Numbered from the stretch's first letter, positions 43,558-57,225 are shown. The stretch is DNA of 64,000 nucleotides from Astragalus membranaceus (GCA_039519185.1 CM076848.1:34398849-34462848), one strand, 5' to 3'. Notes: generated from the letters alone by a model not told the origin. Made by a program: numbers and translations.

Positions 43558-46500
43558 ATGAGTTCCGCTAATGCCACTACCTTTGATATGCTGTCTGATG
43601 TCAATAGCTCAAGAGAAAACTGGAAATTGCTGGTCCGCATAGTACGACTCTGGCCAGTCAAAGATGCTGAAACCAATAAGATCACATTTGCCATTGACAT
43701 GGTCATCACCGACGCACAGGTATACACTATCCTTTTTTCTTATGTCTATACAACCTGCAAAGTATGACTAATGGGAATCATGAAAACTGTGATAAACATA
43801 ACAACACTTTTTTCGGTTTCAATCATATTAGTGCTTTTAGGGTATGAGTAATACCAATCAACAGATCTGTGTTAATAGTGCTTTTAGCGTATGAGAAACA
43901 TGCAAGCAACAGTTATGTGATATTAGTGCTTTCAATCATATTAGTGCTTTTAGATCTGTGATATTAGTGCAGAACTGTGTATGAGAAACATGCATTCAAC
44001 AGATCCGTGATATCAGTGCTTCCAATCATATTAGTGCTTTTAGCGTATGAGAAACATGCATAACAGCATGCATTCGGGTCTGATAAGGACTAATAACATG
44101 TTTATATTTCCTTCTAATTAGTCCTTATATTGTTGTTACATCCATACATATATAAAGGTATATAGGGAACTTCTATATTAACACCCAGATCTGTCATAAA
44201 TAAAAAACTATTACTTGATATAGTCATGCTTAGATTTGGCAGTGGCAACAAAACGCATTACACTTATTATGTTGTAATATAATATTTTCAGGGGATTAAG
44301 CTCACTCTTACCCTCAAACGACAACTTTTCTACAAGTATGAGAAAGAACTTGTCGAGGGTGTGGTATACTACATGTCTAATTTTGGACCCGAAGCAAATG
44401 ATGGGGAGTATCGCTCAACAAATCATGCTTTTAAGCTTAAATTCAAGAGAGGATCTGTGATCAAGCGTACTGATGTAAACCTGGTCCCTCCATATGTTTA
44501 TGTGTTTACACCACCTGCTGTAATTTTTAGCTCTACATTTGACAGCAACTACTTAGTGGGTAAGTAATTCAACCCATCAAAAGTTTGTTTTACTATGTGT
44601 CTTTTATTTACAACCCAAAGAATAGTCTAATAAGAATTTTTTTTACAACTCAGATGTCATTGGTTCATTGATGGGTATTGGGCAGCAGCGCTCCTTTATG
44701 AGGAATGGTGAAAAGTGTTTTATGACAGTTGTGGATCTTGACTACCATGGGTAATTAAATTTTGATGATTTTTCTATAATTGTATTTCTTATACATTGTT
44801 TGGAAGCTTGACTACCATGTTCACCACCAGGTATCGATATAGTGTGAAATTGTTTGGAACTTTGGTTGATGAGCTTCAAGTCTTTCTTATTGCTGGAGAT
44901 CCACGCAACACTGTCGTAGCGATCACTTTAGCAAAGTTGAAAGTCTTTCAAGGTCGTAATTTACATCATTTAATGAGTTGAATTCTTACATGCTGTTTTG
45001 TATGTGAAAGTATGCTATTTATTTGTTTGTCATATCAACCTAACTATATACTAAATGTTTTATTGACAAACTTATAGGGAAACCCGGACTCATAAGTACC
45101 ATGCATTCAAGTAGGCTGCTGCTGAACCCTGATGTCCCTGAAGCTACTAAATTACGAAACAAGTAGTTATATTTATGTCAATGAGCTGATATATCTTTTA
45201 TTTATCTATCTTTGTGAGCGATTTGATTCATCTTTTTAATGATAAACAATATTTTTTGCAGCATGTCGGAATCATGGGAGTCTCCAAATAGTTTCTTAAC
45301 TCAGCTGCAAACCCCTAAGGCGTCTCCGATGGATGAAGAGTTCTTTACGCAAACTCAACCAGCTAACCTTAACCAGTTGAAAAGTTCTAAGCAGGTAATC
45401 TCAATATATTGTCCTTATGCTAATTTCTGATTTCTGATCCAGCTTTTTTTCACGATCTATGCCTATATTTACATTCAAAATCAGCATGGTACTTTTGTCG
45501 TGTATGCGACTGTCAACCTCATACCGGAGGATGGGGACTGGTGGTACACAGTCTTTCGTTGCCATGAGAAGGTAGATCCCGATGAGGATTTGTACTTTTG
45601 TGATAAGTGCAACAAGCATGTGGTCAATGTAACCCCTCGGTGAGTTGTCGTAAATAATATCTTATTGGCCTGGCAATTCATTTAACGATTGAAGATAGTA
45701 ATTACAAGCTACTATATTATTCGTTATTCGTCTACTGGTACCTGTTGAGGCTACGTGTCGTAGATGACACTGATTCCGCTATATTTGTCCTATTTGATCG
45801 AGAAGCTGGCATATTGCTAGGACAATCATGTTCTTATCTCATTGAATCAGTAGAGGTTCACAAATGGTCTTTTAAAGTTTTGTTTATTTAAGTGACATAG
45901 ACATTCTGAAGAAACTCTACACACTATATTGTTATTAATTGTATTTTCTGTGTATGATTTTTTTTGCAGAATGCAAATCCTTTAAACTTTCCTAGCCAGA
46001 TCACTGATCTAATTGGAAAAGGCTTTCTCTTCAAGGTTCATTGTGATGGGTTGACGAATGATAGATGGGAACACACATTTCGTGTAAAAGGAGTTGGCAC
46101 CGATGAGGGGTTGCTAACCAAATTTAAAGAGATAACAAATGCTGGTGAGGTATTGGAATACGACATATTAACAAGTATAATTAATACTCCTATTGTTGCC
46201 ACTACACAACTGTTTTCAATTTTTTTAATTTTGACTGGCCAGGTTGTGGTCCCTAATACAACGAATACTATAGCTGCTGATGAGGCTCTCAATATCTCAG
46301 CTTTGTCCCAGGTGTTACGTTGATCACTATGTGATTACATATCTAATAGTATTTATAACTATGTTCTTTCCTTGAACTCATTTGTGCTTGCTCACTTATA
46401 ACTATATATTGGATTTGTTTATTATAGCGTAACCCAACTGAAGTCTCACCCACACAGACTGCCTCCACTGTTGTTAAAGAACAGAGGATTTCAGATTTGT

Positions 46501-46837
46501 CCCAGGTGTTTGTCAATCCTTATTTGATCTATTTTTAGGTCTTTGTGTTATTATAGATTAGAAATTTATGCATCAGTTCTGTTGCAACTGATTATGTAAC
46601 CGCTCAATTTCTCTAATAATAATGGGTTGAACACATTATCTCTTATACCAGAACCTGCTGCCAAGGTTTGTGGACTCTGGATCCCAAGTTGACGTTGCTA
46701 AGGATGGCACACCAATTGTTGACCTGAGCAACGATAGCGATATCACTCCTAAGCTGAAGAGGCCTTGCCCATTTGTCACCTACCCAACCCAACCTAACGG
46801 AGTCGTCCTAAAGGAGATAAAGAAGGAGAAGCTGTGA
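43558..46837 (+). CDS. Replication protein A 70-kDa subunit-like (RPA1-like) gene, about 11 exons, Helitron-borne
   Basis: Exon 1 (43558-43719) encodes MSSANATTFDMLSDVNSSRE and the first OB-fold strand. Further exons follow splice consensus and phase: 44292-44562 (GVVYYMSNFGPEANDGEYRS), 44654-44750 (MGIGQQRSFMRNG), 44832-44953 (YRYSVKLFGTLVDELQVFLI), about 45079-45163, 45263-45394, 45485-45640, 45970-46149, 46243-46311, 46430-46507 and 46653-46837 (TPKLKRP ... EIKKEKL, TGA). The exon at 45485 has a C4-type zinc ribbon (FRCHEKVD ... CDKCNKH) as in the RPA1 C-terminal domain. RPA1 binds single-stranded DNA, and plant Helitrons often carry such genes, presumably to coat the transposition intermediate. 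The exon after 45640 is not clean (possible one-base shift near 45740), so it may be slightly damaged. A TATATATAAA motif lies near 43457. Confidence 0.75.
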
Positions 46838-46913
46838 CTTTAAGGATGTCATTGTGTTTTTAAATATCTATATTATGAAGTTTGTATTTTTTTAAGTACT
46901 AAAGTGGATTACG

Positions 46914-49236
46914 TGTAACATCCCCTATTTTTGCTATTTAATTATATTGGCGTAATATTAATTGTTAGTGATTTATTTAATTGATTGAAATAATTTAAAT
47001 CGAAAATGACTTGTTTGATTAGTTAAGTATGGGATTATAGGTGATTAAGTATTTAATTAAGTTAAGTTAGGATGATTAGGAGTGAAAGGAGTTATATGGA
47101 ATAGAGTTAGTAAGTGAGGGGTAAATTAGTCATTGTACCTTATCCCTTTTAAAACCACCCCCCAGCTGAACCATGTGCAAAAACACTTCATTACAAAGAA
47201 AAAGAAAACAACAAGCTAAAGGAGAAGAAGAGAGGGAGAGGGCGTGGGTTGTGAGGGAGGGAGAGAAGACGAACTTCTCAAAAATCCATTGCATGTTCAA
47301 TCCAAGAGCACAACCATGATCAGCTCACCTTCCTCTTTCCATTGATCACCAACTCGAAATCATCCCCCTCCTCCACAATCAATCACCATTGGAGGACAAA
47401 CCAAGCTCCACTTGTCCAAGTTGCCAAATCTGACCTTGCATGTCTTCTTTGTGAGCCTTAGCACCAATTTCAGCAACCACATTACGAATTAGAGCAACCT
47501 TAGGCATCATCTCAGTGGCTGGGTTTCAGTGGGGAGGTGTGTCAGAGCGATTCCGGAGAAAAGTTCGTGAGTCGGTGTTGCGATCGAGTCCGAGGAGAGT
47601 TCGTGGTTCTCAGGGACGGTTGAATCATTGAAGACTCGGCAAATAGGTGAGTTCTACACTCACTAGGACGTTATGGTCATGTGTTTTATGCTGAGTTTTG
47701 GTCTCGCATTTTATGAAAACCGGTATTGAACCGTTTTATGAAAACATGGACGAATCGTTAAATTATGTGATTGGTTAAGTTTAATCGTTGATTGTTGTTA
47801 TGATTGTTGATTGCTATGTGATGATTGATTGGTTTCCATGATTGTTTTGATGTATTATTAAGTTCGGATGTGAATCGGAATGGATACGGGAACGATCGGA
47901 ATGGACGAGAAAATACGAAAAACTGACTTTTCTGAAATACTGGGAGTCACGCACGGATCGTGCGCCCCTGGGCACGGGTCGTGCGTGAGGTTCTGGTACT
48001 CACGGTGAATTTCTGAAAACGGAGCACGGATCGTGCGCCAAGGCGCACGGATCGTGTGCCTCCTGCTGGTGCCCCATTTTTAAACCATGTCCTAAGTCAT
48101 TCCGATTGGTCCTAAGTCCCTTCTAATCCACTCCTCAAGGTTTCCCAAGGATGGAAACATATTAGTATCATGAAATCAAGTACGATCAAAGAAATTTTAT
48201 GTTATGTTCATGTCTTTGCTTATGTGATGGCCCGATGTGGTAATTATGAGACCGATTATGACTAAGTTAGGTTATCATAATGTTGAGTATGGGCGATACA
48301 TTATGATACGGACTAGGTAATGGATAGTTATGAGTTAAAATAACAACGTTAGTAATTTCCGTGTGAGATCACCTAATGACAAGATTATGCTAAGTATATG
48401 CTCACTGTTATGTTCACAGATTATTGTTCACTGCTCATTGTTCAAGGTATATTAAAATATATACATCATTGTTAGGGTGACGACCCTATTTCAAGTTTAG
48501 TGTGCTAGGGGAGGGGAAGTCATGAGCCCTATGAACCTAGGCCCCTTGAGGTTTGCCCACTAGCGATTAGTGGATTGGGTTCACTGGGAGCTTATTTTGC
48601 CAAGTGACCGGTGACACGCTAAAAATCATTGTTAGGCTCAGTGATTGAGCATAGTTCATCGTTAGGCTCAGTGATTGAGCTTAGTTCATTGTTAGGCTCG
48701 GTGATTGAGATTAGTTCAGCCACATAGTCAACTTTGAAGACTATGAGTTTTGAGTTTTGCATAATGAATCAAGCATAATTGAACCGAGAGAGTTAGCAAG
48801 GGGTCTCGATAGAACTCACTGAGACAAGTTGTCTCACCCAATCCATGTTGTTGTTTTTCAGAATTGCAGGCTAAGTTGAAGATGATGAGGCATGGTCATG
48901 GAGACGCCTGAGGAGCAGCCGCTATCTTTATTTCATCATGTCTTGTATTTCAGTTTCTTTTGTGTTTTGTATTCAGTTCCTTAGTATGTACGATTGTATG
49001 ACTTACGTTATAAAGTTGTAAATCTCTTCCGCAGACTTTCTATTTTGGTACTGAACACTAGTTGAGTGGTGTAAGAACGAATTATGTAATTTTCATGTTA
49101 AGTTATGCAACGCGCTTGATGGCTTTTAGCATCGAGTATTAGTATGTGTTCAGTATTTAAAACAGGAGGTACTCTGATGCATGCCAGTAGTGCGCTTCGG
49201 TAGTTTCTACAAGTTAGAAATTATTGGGGTGTTACA
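46914..49236 (+). repeat. Solo LTR, 2,323 bp (TGTAACA...GTTACA family), exact 5-bp TSD
   Basis: It starts TGTAACATCCCC and ends GGGGTGTTACA, flanked by TTACG at 46909-46913 and 49237-49241. It sits 76 bp after the RPA1-like stop codon and probably interrupts its 3' UTR. There is no internal region. Direct repeats of 'TCATTGTTAGGCTC(A/G)GTGATTGAG' occur at 48626-48708. A GC-rich palindromic patch lies at 47948-48062. Confidence 0.9.
47948..48062. repeat. GC-rich quasi-palindromic patch in the solo LTR (GCACGGATCGTGC type)
   Basis: CACGCACGGATCGTGCGC, GGGCACGGGTCGTGCGTG, AGCACGGATCGTGCGC and GCGCACGGATCGTGTGCC within 115 bp. Same motif as in the LTR at 32417, and unlike those in the LTRs at 57226 and 62457. 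Confidence 0.8.
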
Positions 49237-49241
49237 TTACG

Positions 49242-49553
49242 TGTCCACAATTTCCAGTTCAGTTTATTTCTTTTGAGGGTGAGTGATTTTGACATCTCTC
49301 AACTATTCTGTTTCTTTGATGGATGTGCCAATCTTAATTGTGTTGAACTAAGTTTGATTATGCATTTCTGTTTTTTGGTTTTGAATATCGTCGCTTTTTG
49401 TCTTACTACTCTACACATGGTTATCTAATATAACAACAAGACATAGCTATTGAAAGGATTACTTTTAGTGATAATCAAGCATCCTGTTAAATCCTCCACA
49501 AAATTGACTTTAATGAAACCGAAAATCCAACTTAACTCTTAAATTATACATAC
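49242..49553. other. Continuation of the Helitron after the solo LTR
   Basis: Probably the rest of the RPA1-like 3' UTR and spacer. No coding sequence is visible. Confidence 0.35.
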
Positions 49554-49671
49554 TTGAATCCTCTTCCTCACTAGTCTCATCTTCATCAGCATGAACTTCC
49601 ACATCAACCTCTTTGCTGGCCCAAATATGGACGGGGTAGTTTATAAATTCATAGTATGTCTTCACCAATTC
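49554..49671 (-). pseudogene. Captured exon of an endoplasmin (HSP90-7/GRP94-like) gene, antisense in the Helitron
   Basis: The minus strand reads ELVKTYYEFINYPVHIWASK then EVDVEVHADEDETSEEEDS. It is bounded by an acceptor-like TTTTCATAG at 49672 and a donor-like GTATGT at 49553-49548. The phrase 'ELVK(R/K)YSEFINFPI(Y/N)(L/I)WASKEVDVEVPxDEDE' is characteristic of the middle-domain start in plant ER HSP90 (SHEPHERD/endoplasmin), directly after the charged linker. HSP90-7 is the ER chaperone that folds receptors such as CLAVATA1. Only one exon with intron edges is present and there is no start, so it cannot make chaperone, though it could make antisense RNA to the parent gene if transcribed with RPA/RepHel. 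Confidence 0.8.
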
Positions 49672-50429
49672 CTATGAAAAATAGTAGTAATAAAACCAGA
49701 TTTAAAAGCTATTGTAAAATAATATATATCAAAACTATCTTTTTTTTTCCTGTTTAAACTACAAGAAAAAACGTATCAAGACATGCACTGGCTGAAGAAA
49801 CCAAACTCAACCCTGAGAGAGATCATTATAGAAAAAACGTTACATGATAAGTTAGGAATCCCCAATCACTTTGCAATTGTTAAGTCAAAAAACGTTTCAT
49901 GCATTTATTCTAAAATTGACCTTTCATTAACTTTGTCTACGGCATAACATCTTTCTAACATTTTCTTACTAACAAGGATAATAACTGATTTGAGAGCTTA
50001 TAATTAAAGTTAGAGCAAATTTGGATTTTATACAAATCATATTTACTACATATGTGTGAAATATTAGCTAAAAGAAATGCAACATACAGCAATCTGAAAT
50101 TATCATTACAGAATTTAAAATTATGTACAACTCAAATTTAAAAAAAAACGCCTTAATTTCTGTGGCCTTATACATTACAGACTAACAATCACAAAAGTCA
50201 ATGGAATATCTGATTTTTAATGATCATTGACTACATATGATTATGGCAATTAATATAACCAGATTTTGGGTGATTTTCTTAAATGCACAATGAATTACTT
50301 CCTTAATGATTAATTAATAATAAAATGGATATATGATATGTAGTCAATATTCACACATTGTTTGTATGAATTTTAGGATTTGAGGATAAGAGCCCGAGTG
50401 ACACCAAATTATGTATATGAAATTATGGA
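49672..50429. other. Helitron spacer, no gene
   Basis: AT-rich; may include intron sequence captured with the endoplasmin exon. Nothing coding is supported. Confidence 0.35.
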
Positions 50430-53400
50430 ATGCAAAAAAAGAAACAACATGCGCCAAAGAGGGAGGCTAAAAGATCCGACGATGTGACAGCGTCACAGAA
50501 GAGGCTTATTTCAGGTTGAGGCATGGCGTGTAGCTGTTATATGATCATTTTGTTTTATGGTGTTCTCTGTTGCTCATCTTACATGATATTATTTTCTATG
50601 TTGCTCGCAACTCTCCAGATGAAAACACCCCTCAACATGTCAGATCAATGATCTCAGGACAGGAATCCCAGATTTCGACTTTCCCTACTGGTAAGTAAAC
50701 TCCATGGATTTTATGGTTACGCAGTGTAGTCTGATTAAATTTGATAGATAAGCAATGTATATTATGTATAATGTGTAATTACTAAATCACTATTTTATAC
50801 ACCAATTAGCATATCACCTATGGTGTATCAATCACCATTATATCATCAAATTGGGGTAGACAGACCTCCATTTTCAACTGTGGTCCAAGGTAATTTGGTT
50901 ATCATACTAACCCCAAACCCGTTAGCATATAAACTTATGATGTTTGAAGACACAAAGCATAGGTATATAAACTTATGCTCACAATTTTTACAGGTGTTAC
51001 TAATTCTGGTATTAAGAGTAGTTGTTCAAAGGGAAAAGAGAAGATCATTCCAACAAACCCAGCTGAAGGTAATATGGATAAAAATTCTAACAGACCAATG
51101 TCATTTTTCCTTCACATTTGTAACATTCCTAAATCAATTGGGTCGTTCACAGACACTACAGCTTCTAATAGACAATTGGTCATTGGGTCACCAGTCATAC
51201 ACTACCCATATAGCTATTGTTTTAATCCACAGCAACAAACAATCATGACATCAGGTTTATATCTTACCCAATTCTTTAAGAATGTTATTCACTTCCCATT
51301 GAATTTCGTACGCAATATATACCTATGAAAATGTATTAACTCTCCATGAATTTTTTTGTCCATTCACAGGAATGTATAGCCTAATTAACTCACCAATGCC
51401 GTCATATGAAGGACAACAATCATGTATCCGAAGCACACCGCTTTCGGATATTACCGCTAGTACTTATAATATACGTTCATTTCAAATTTGGTGAATCTGT
51501 TTTAATTCAACCGATGTAAATTATATATTAATAGTAGTATTAATTATTTTAGAACTAAACATTCCACCTAATCTTTAGTGGTAATGCAAACACATTGGAA
51601 TTCAATCTAACTATATTCTATACGCAATGTATTTCATACTCACAATGTAATTCAATTTAACCTTACTTCATTTGTTTTATTTGATTCACATCCCCATGCC
51701 TACATAGTTAGCGTGGATTCAAATTTCAAGATGGCGCCGACAAAACAACAACACCAGCTGTTTGTACATCACCCGTACACATTATTCACCCACCAGCCAG
51801 GCAATCCCCGATGATGGTACAACCTAGACATGGTAAATCATTTACTCATGGTGCCCCCAACCATGCAAGTTCATCAAGGGATAACAGGAAAAATGTCAAC
51901 ATCAACAAAAAGACTAGCAGGCAGCATGGTAAGCAAGAAAGTCAATTATTTAGGATACTCCTTAATCGATTTAGATTAAACCTGACGTTGATTTTGGTTT
52001 ATTTGAGATATTTCACCTAGGATTATTATTTTTTTATCTAATTTGTGTTTTACAATTCATTTGAAGACAAGTTCCCTATGTTGTTGCAATCTGAGTTTGA
52101 AAGCAGTCAAAGATCCGAAGTTGTTAACCCAGTTGATTATGTTCGTAAAGGAAACCAATCGCGTAGTCAACCAAGTGGACAAGCTACAGTTGTCCCTATT
52201 TTTTTAGTTTTGATGACGAGGTTATGAACAACACAAGTCTCCCAAACACATATGATTTTGGTGAGGGCATATTAATGAAGATTGAGTCCAGTATTACTAA
52301 ATCTATATTTCATGGAACTCTATTAATAATTTTATGTGTGCAGGTATGAATTCTGAACCCAATAGACCAACCCTCCATTTTGATTTACACGCAAAGGGAG
52401 AAGCACAATGTAAATGTTTTCCATTTTGCAGATTTACCATTTTTTAGTTTTACGTATCTACATGCAAGTATAAAGATAAATACTATAATGCCAATAAGAT
52501 CAGGAGCTAACAGAGTATGTTTAATCTGTTGCAGCTTACTTTTACTTTGGACAACCTATCCAGATTTGCAAACATTGTAAGGCAAAACTATGGTTTGAAG
52601 AGAGGGCGGTCAAATCATATAAGGGTGCTAACCCTGATTTTTCATTGTGCTGCATGAAAGGCCAAGTTGAAGTTGAATTACTTCGAAAGCCCCCAGAATT
52701 ATTATATCGCCTAATTACCGGAGATGAAAGAAGAGCAAGCCATTTCAGAGAAAATATACGGGCATACAACAGTATGTTTGCATTTACTTCTATTGGGGGT
52801 AAAGTTGATACAACTCTAAACAATGGCGGTGGTCCACCACAATTCATACTAAGTGGACAGAATTATCATCGTATTGGTAGTCTTTTGCCAGAAGATGGAC
52901 GCCCCCCCAAATATGCCCAATTGTACATACATGACACACAAAATGAAACCACCAACCGCCTCAGTCATTTCAGGTACATTTTATACTCACATAACTAATC
53001 AAAAAGATTTTACCCCATATGTTTAATAACCTCTTAATGGTTGTATTGAAACAGCAAGTCACAAAACCTTGACCCATCGTTTGTAAATGACTTGATGAAG
53101 ATGATTGATGAACACAATGCATACTCAAAGAAGTTTCGACAAGTAAGAGACTATGCCGAGGCTAACCCAGACGTAAAATTCTGTCTAAGGTTAATGAGAC
53201 ATAATTCCTCAAACTCTAGGACAGACAATCTCCCATCATGTGATGAAGTTGCGGCATTAATTATTGGAGATGAGAGCCTTACTGAAAAGGGTTGTGATAT
53301 CATTGTAAAGCATAGATCCGGAGACTTTGAACGACTTCATGAAACGCACGATGCATTTATTCCCCTACAGTACCCACCAATATTCCCATACAGTGAAAGA

Positions 53401-56400
53401 GGCTACCAAGAGGACATGAAGATAAAACAAAGACCAGGACATGAGCGAAGTGAATCCAGACAACGTGTCACGCTCTGAGAGTTCATTGCATTTAGAATTC
53501 AAGAGAGAGACGTTGAGTTTGGTAACATTGTAAAGGCACGTAGATTATTCCAGCAATTTGTTGTTGATTGTTATACCATGGTCGAGTCTCAACAGTTATC
53601 ATACATTAGGGCAAACCAGTCAGTCATTTGATGCGACCACCTCCACAGTTTGCAAGATGCGATGAGTAGAGGTGAATTGGACCCGAGTGCTATTGGACGA
53701 CGTGTTATCTTGCCACCATCTTTCACGGGGAGTACTAGATATATGTTCAACAATTGTCAGGATGCGATGGCTATATGTAAATATTTTGGATATTCTGACC
53801 TATTTATCACTATAACACGTAACCCCAAGTGGCCTGAAATTCAAGATTTTATTGGTGATTCTCAACTGAAACCATATGATAGACCTGACATTGTATCTCG
53901 GGTATTCAAGATGAAAGTTGACAACCTATTGTCAGATTTAAAGAAGAATGAATTCTTCGGTAAAGTTGATGCAGGTTAGTCTCCATGCCTATCATTTTTA
54001 AGAACTTTTCACCCCATGCTGTCCATGTTTTAATTTATTAAATCATTTACTAATTACAAATTTTTTTACATATCAACAGTCATGTATACAATTGAATTCC
54101 AGAAAAGAGGACTCCCGCATGCACACCTTCTACTATGGTTGAGCAGTTCAAAGAAGATTACAACTACGTCAGATATTAACAACATCATATCTGTTGAGCT
54201 ACCAGATCCTTTGCTTTATCCTCAACTTTACAAATCAGTCACTAGCTACATGATCCACGGTCCGTGCGGAAGGGCCAACCCAAATTCAACTTGCACCAAG
54301 GATAATAAATGTACCAAATTCTATCCAAAAAAATTTACAGACTCAACAACAATTGACGAAGATGGGTACCCTGGCTACAAACGTCGTGATACTGGGATTA
54401 CATTCAAGAGAGGTGGACGCACATTTGACAATAGACATGTGGTTCCATATAACCCTCAATTATTAATGAGATATGCAGGTCATGTTAACGTTGAATATTG
54501 CAACAAATCAAACCCCATCAAGTATTTGTTCAAATATGTTAACAAAGGCCCTGACAGAACATCGTTACAGATCATGCGTGAGCCAGATGAGGGTAGAGAA
54601 GAACAACTTATTGATGAGATCAGACAATACTACAACTGCAGGTAAGTATCACCGTGCGAAGCTGTTTGGAGAATTTTTGCTTTCGACATACATCACAAAT
54701 GGCCTCCGGTGCAGCGATTAACATTCCATTTGCCTAATGAACAATGTGTTAGTTGGAATGAAAAATCGGACCTTCGAAAAGTCATTGACATGAACCTGAA
54801 CATCGACACAATGTTCCTCGCATGGTTCGTTGCTAATTGTAAATAGAGTGAGGGTAGGGATTTGACATATTCCCAATTTCCGAGCAGATTTGTATATGAC
54901 AGTACTGAAAGGTGTTGGTACCCAAGAAAAAGGGTATGAGTATTGGCAGACTTAACTATGTACCTCCTGGTGTCGGTGATCTATACTACATGCGATTGTT
55001 GTTAACCATACAACGTGGTTGCACCGACTTAGTCAGTTTACGAACAGTCAACAACCACGTCCATCCCGACTTCAAAGATGCATGCGCTGCACTTGGTCTC
55101 CTTGATGATGACAAGGAGTTCATCGATGGTATAACAGAGGCGAGCCAATTGGCATCTGGCCATCAACTTCGCAAGCTATTTGTGACACTATTGTCTATGC
55201 ACACAATGAATAAACCAGATGTTGTATGGGAGTCTACTTGGAAATTGCTGGCTGATGGAATAGTTTATGATAGAAGAAGGTGCCTCAATATACCAGGTAT
55301 TACCAAACAACTACTATAAATTTAACACATTTATCACACTGGGTTATATACATGCCATATCTAACTATATGCATTTCAGATCTACAGGTTGCGGAAGATG
55401 ACCTAAAAAATTTATGCCTTACGGAGCTGGAAAATTTGCTTCGTTCAAATGGAAGATCGCTAGCTGACTTCACAATGCCATACCCCAATATGGCTGATGG
55501 ATTTGACTTCCAAAACAAGTTGATTGCCGATGAACTCAATTACAATAGAGATGAGATGGAGAGACTTCATCAACAACTGTTGCAGGGCTTGACTGATGAG
55601 CAACGTAAAGCATACGATGCCATCATGCATGCTGTTCTTTCAGGTCGAGGAGGATTTTTCTTCTTAGACGGATATGGTGGCACAGGTAAAACATATTTAT
55701 GGAACACAATATCTGCTGCACTTAGATCTAAAGGAATAATTGTGCTTTGTGTTGCAACGAGTGGTATTGCCACATTACTACTCCCTGGTGGGCGAACTGC
55801 TCATTCCACATTCTCAATTCCCTTGGATATAAGAGAGGATTCAACATGTAGCATCAATCAAGGTAGCGCTCGAGCAAAACTACTCAGTCGTGCCAAATTA
55901 ATCATTTGGGACGAAGCACCGATGACGCACAAACATTGTTTTGAGGCCTTTGATAGGACACTCTGTGACATAATGTCAGCAGAAAATAAGGAAAATGCTA
56001 ATAAACCTTTTGGAGGCAAGGCTATTGTCCTAGGTGGTGATTTTCGACAGATATTGCCGGTTGTTAGAAAAGCATCAAGGGGACAAATAGTTGCTTCATC
56101 CATAAACTCATCTAACTTATGGAGTCACTGCAACGTACTCAGGCTTACCAAAAACATGAGACTTGGGGGATCTATCATAGAATTTGTTAGAGAAGAGATA
56201 AAACAATTCGGAGATTGGATTTTATCTATTGGTGATGGAAATTCCAACGCAAATGAACTCGGCGAGTCCACAGTTGACATCCCTCCTGATCTTCTCTTAA
56301 CAAACCAGGAAAATCACATCCAGATGTTGGTAGACTTCACATATCCAGACATACTCACTAACATGCAGGGCCATCACTTCTTAGAAGAAAGAGGCATACT

Positions 56401-57041
56401 TGCCCCGACATTAGAGTGATTTGCTGAAGTTAATGATTTCATGATTAGTCAAATTTCCGGGGAAGAAGTTGAATATCTTAGTTCTGACTCCGTATGTAAA
56501 TCAGATGAAGACACTGACATTCCGAATGAATGGTTGGTTCACTACTGAATTCTTAAATGAAATCAAATGCTCAGGTATTCCAAACCACATTATCAAGCTT
56601 AAAGTCGGTGTTCCTGTTATGCTGATGAGAAACATTGACCAGTCAGGTGGCCTCTGCAATGGCACAAGACTCATGGTCAACGAGCTTGGAAAGAATATCA
56701 TCGGTGCAACCGTGCTTACTCGAAAGAACATAGGTGACAAAATATTCATCCCTAGGATGAATATGGTTCCAAGCGATGCAGGTCTGCCTTTTAAGTTTCA
56801 GCGGAGACAATTCCCAATTTCCCTCTGTTTTGCTATGACAATTAACAAGAGCCAAGGGCAATCATTATCACACGTTGGGATATATCTCCCCAAACCAGTT
56901 TTTACACATGGGCAATTATACGTTGCTCTATCGAGGGTGAAGTCACGTAAGGGACTTAAGTTACTAATTCTTGATGAGGAAAAAAAGACATCCACTTCCA
57001 CTAAGAATGTGGTATATCGTGGAGTCTTTGACAATGTTTAG
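50430..57041 (+). pseudogene. Helitron RepHel (HUH/Y2 endonuclease plus PIF1-type helicase), multiple lesions
   Basis: N-terminal exons start MQKKKQHAPKREAKRSDDVT (50430-50514) and 50619-50690; exons between 50.8 and 52.4 kb are low-complexity and uncertain. The Rep begins at 52535 with the zinc motif GQPIQICKHCKAKLWFEER and LCCMKGQVE. Further exons are 53055-53974, 54080-55296 and 55380-57041. The nuclease shows GLPHAHLLLW (two His, HUH) and YLFKY (two catalytic Tyr four apart). The helicase shows GYGGTGKTYLW (Walker A), IIWDEAPM (Walker B), GGDFRQILPV, INKSQGQSL and YVALSRVKSRKGL. The protein nicks and unwinds DNA in rolling-circle transposition. Lesions: TGA 53476-53478, TGA 53629-53631, TAA 54646-54648, TAG 54844-54846, a frameshift near 54925, TGA 56417-56419 and a frameshift near 56535. 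All catalytic motifs remain visible, so inactivation is fairly recent. Confidence 0.9.
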
Positions 57042-57225
57042 ATGTAAAAAAAATCATGTGTTGGAGTTTTTTATTTGTTTGACTATTAAATTACATAAGA
57101 TTGTTATTTTTACGATATTAGTAATAGAGTTTTCGAATGACATGAGAGGTTACCTTAATGTTGATAACAACTACTTCAGTTTTGATGTTGTGGTTGCAGA
57201 TACGCCGCCGGCATCAGAGTGTAGC

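Noticed and set aside
46914..49236. Host gene intron or non-coding RNA
   Set aside because: TGTAACA...TGTTACA ends with exact TTACG duplication show a solo LTR.
50820..52227. Independent small genes between RPA and RepHel
   Set aside because: The frames lie between splice-like sites and look like low-complexity N-terminal exons of RepHel rather than separate genes.
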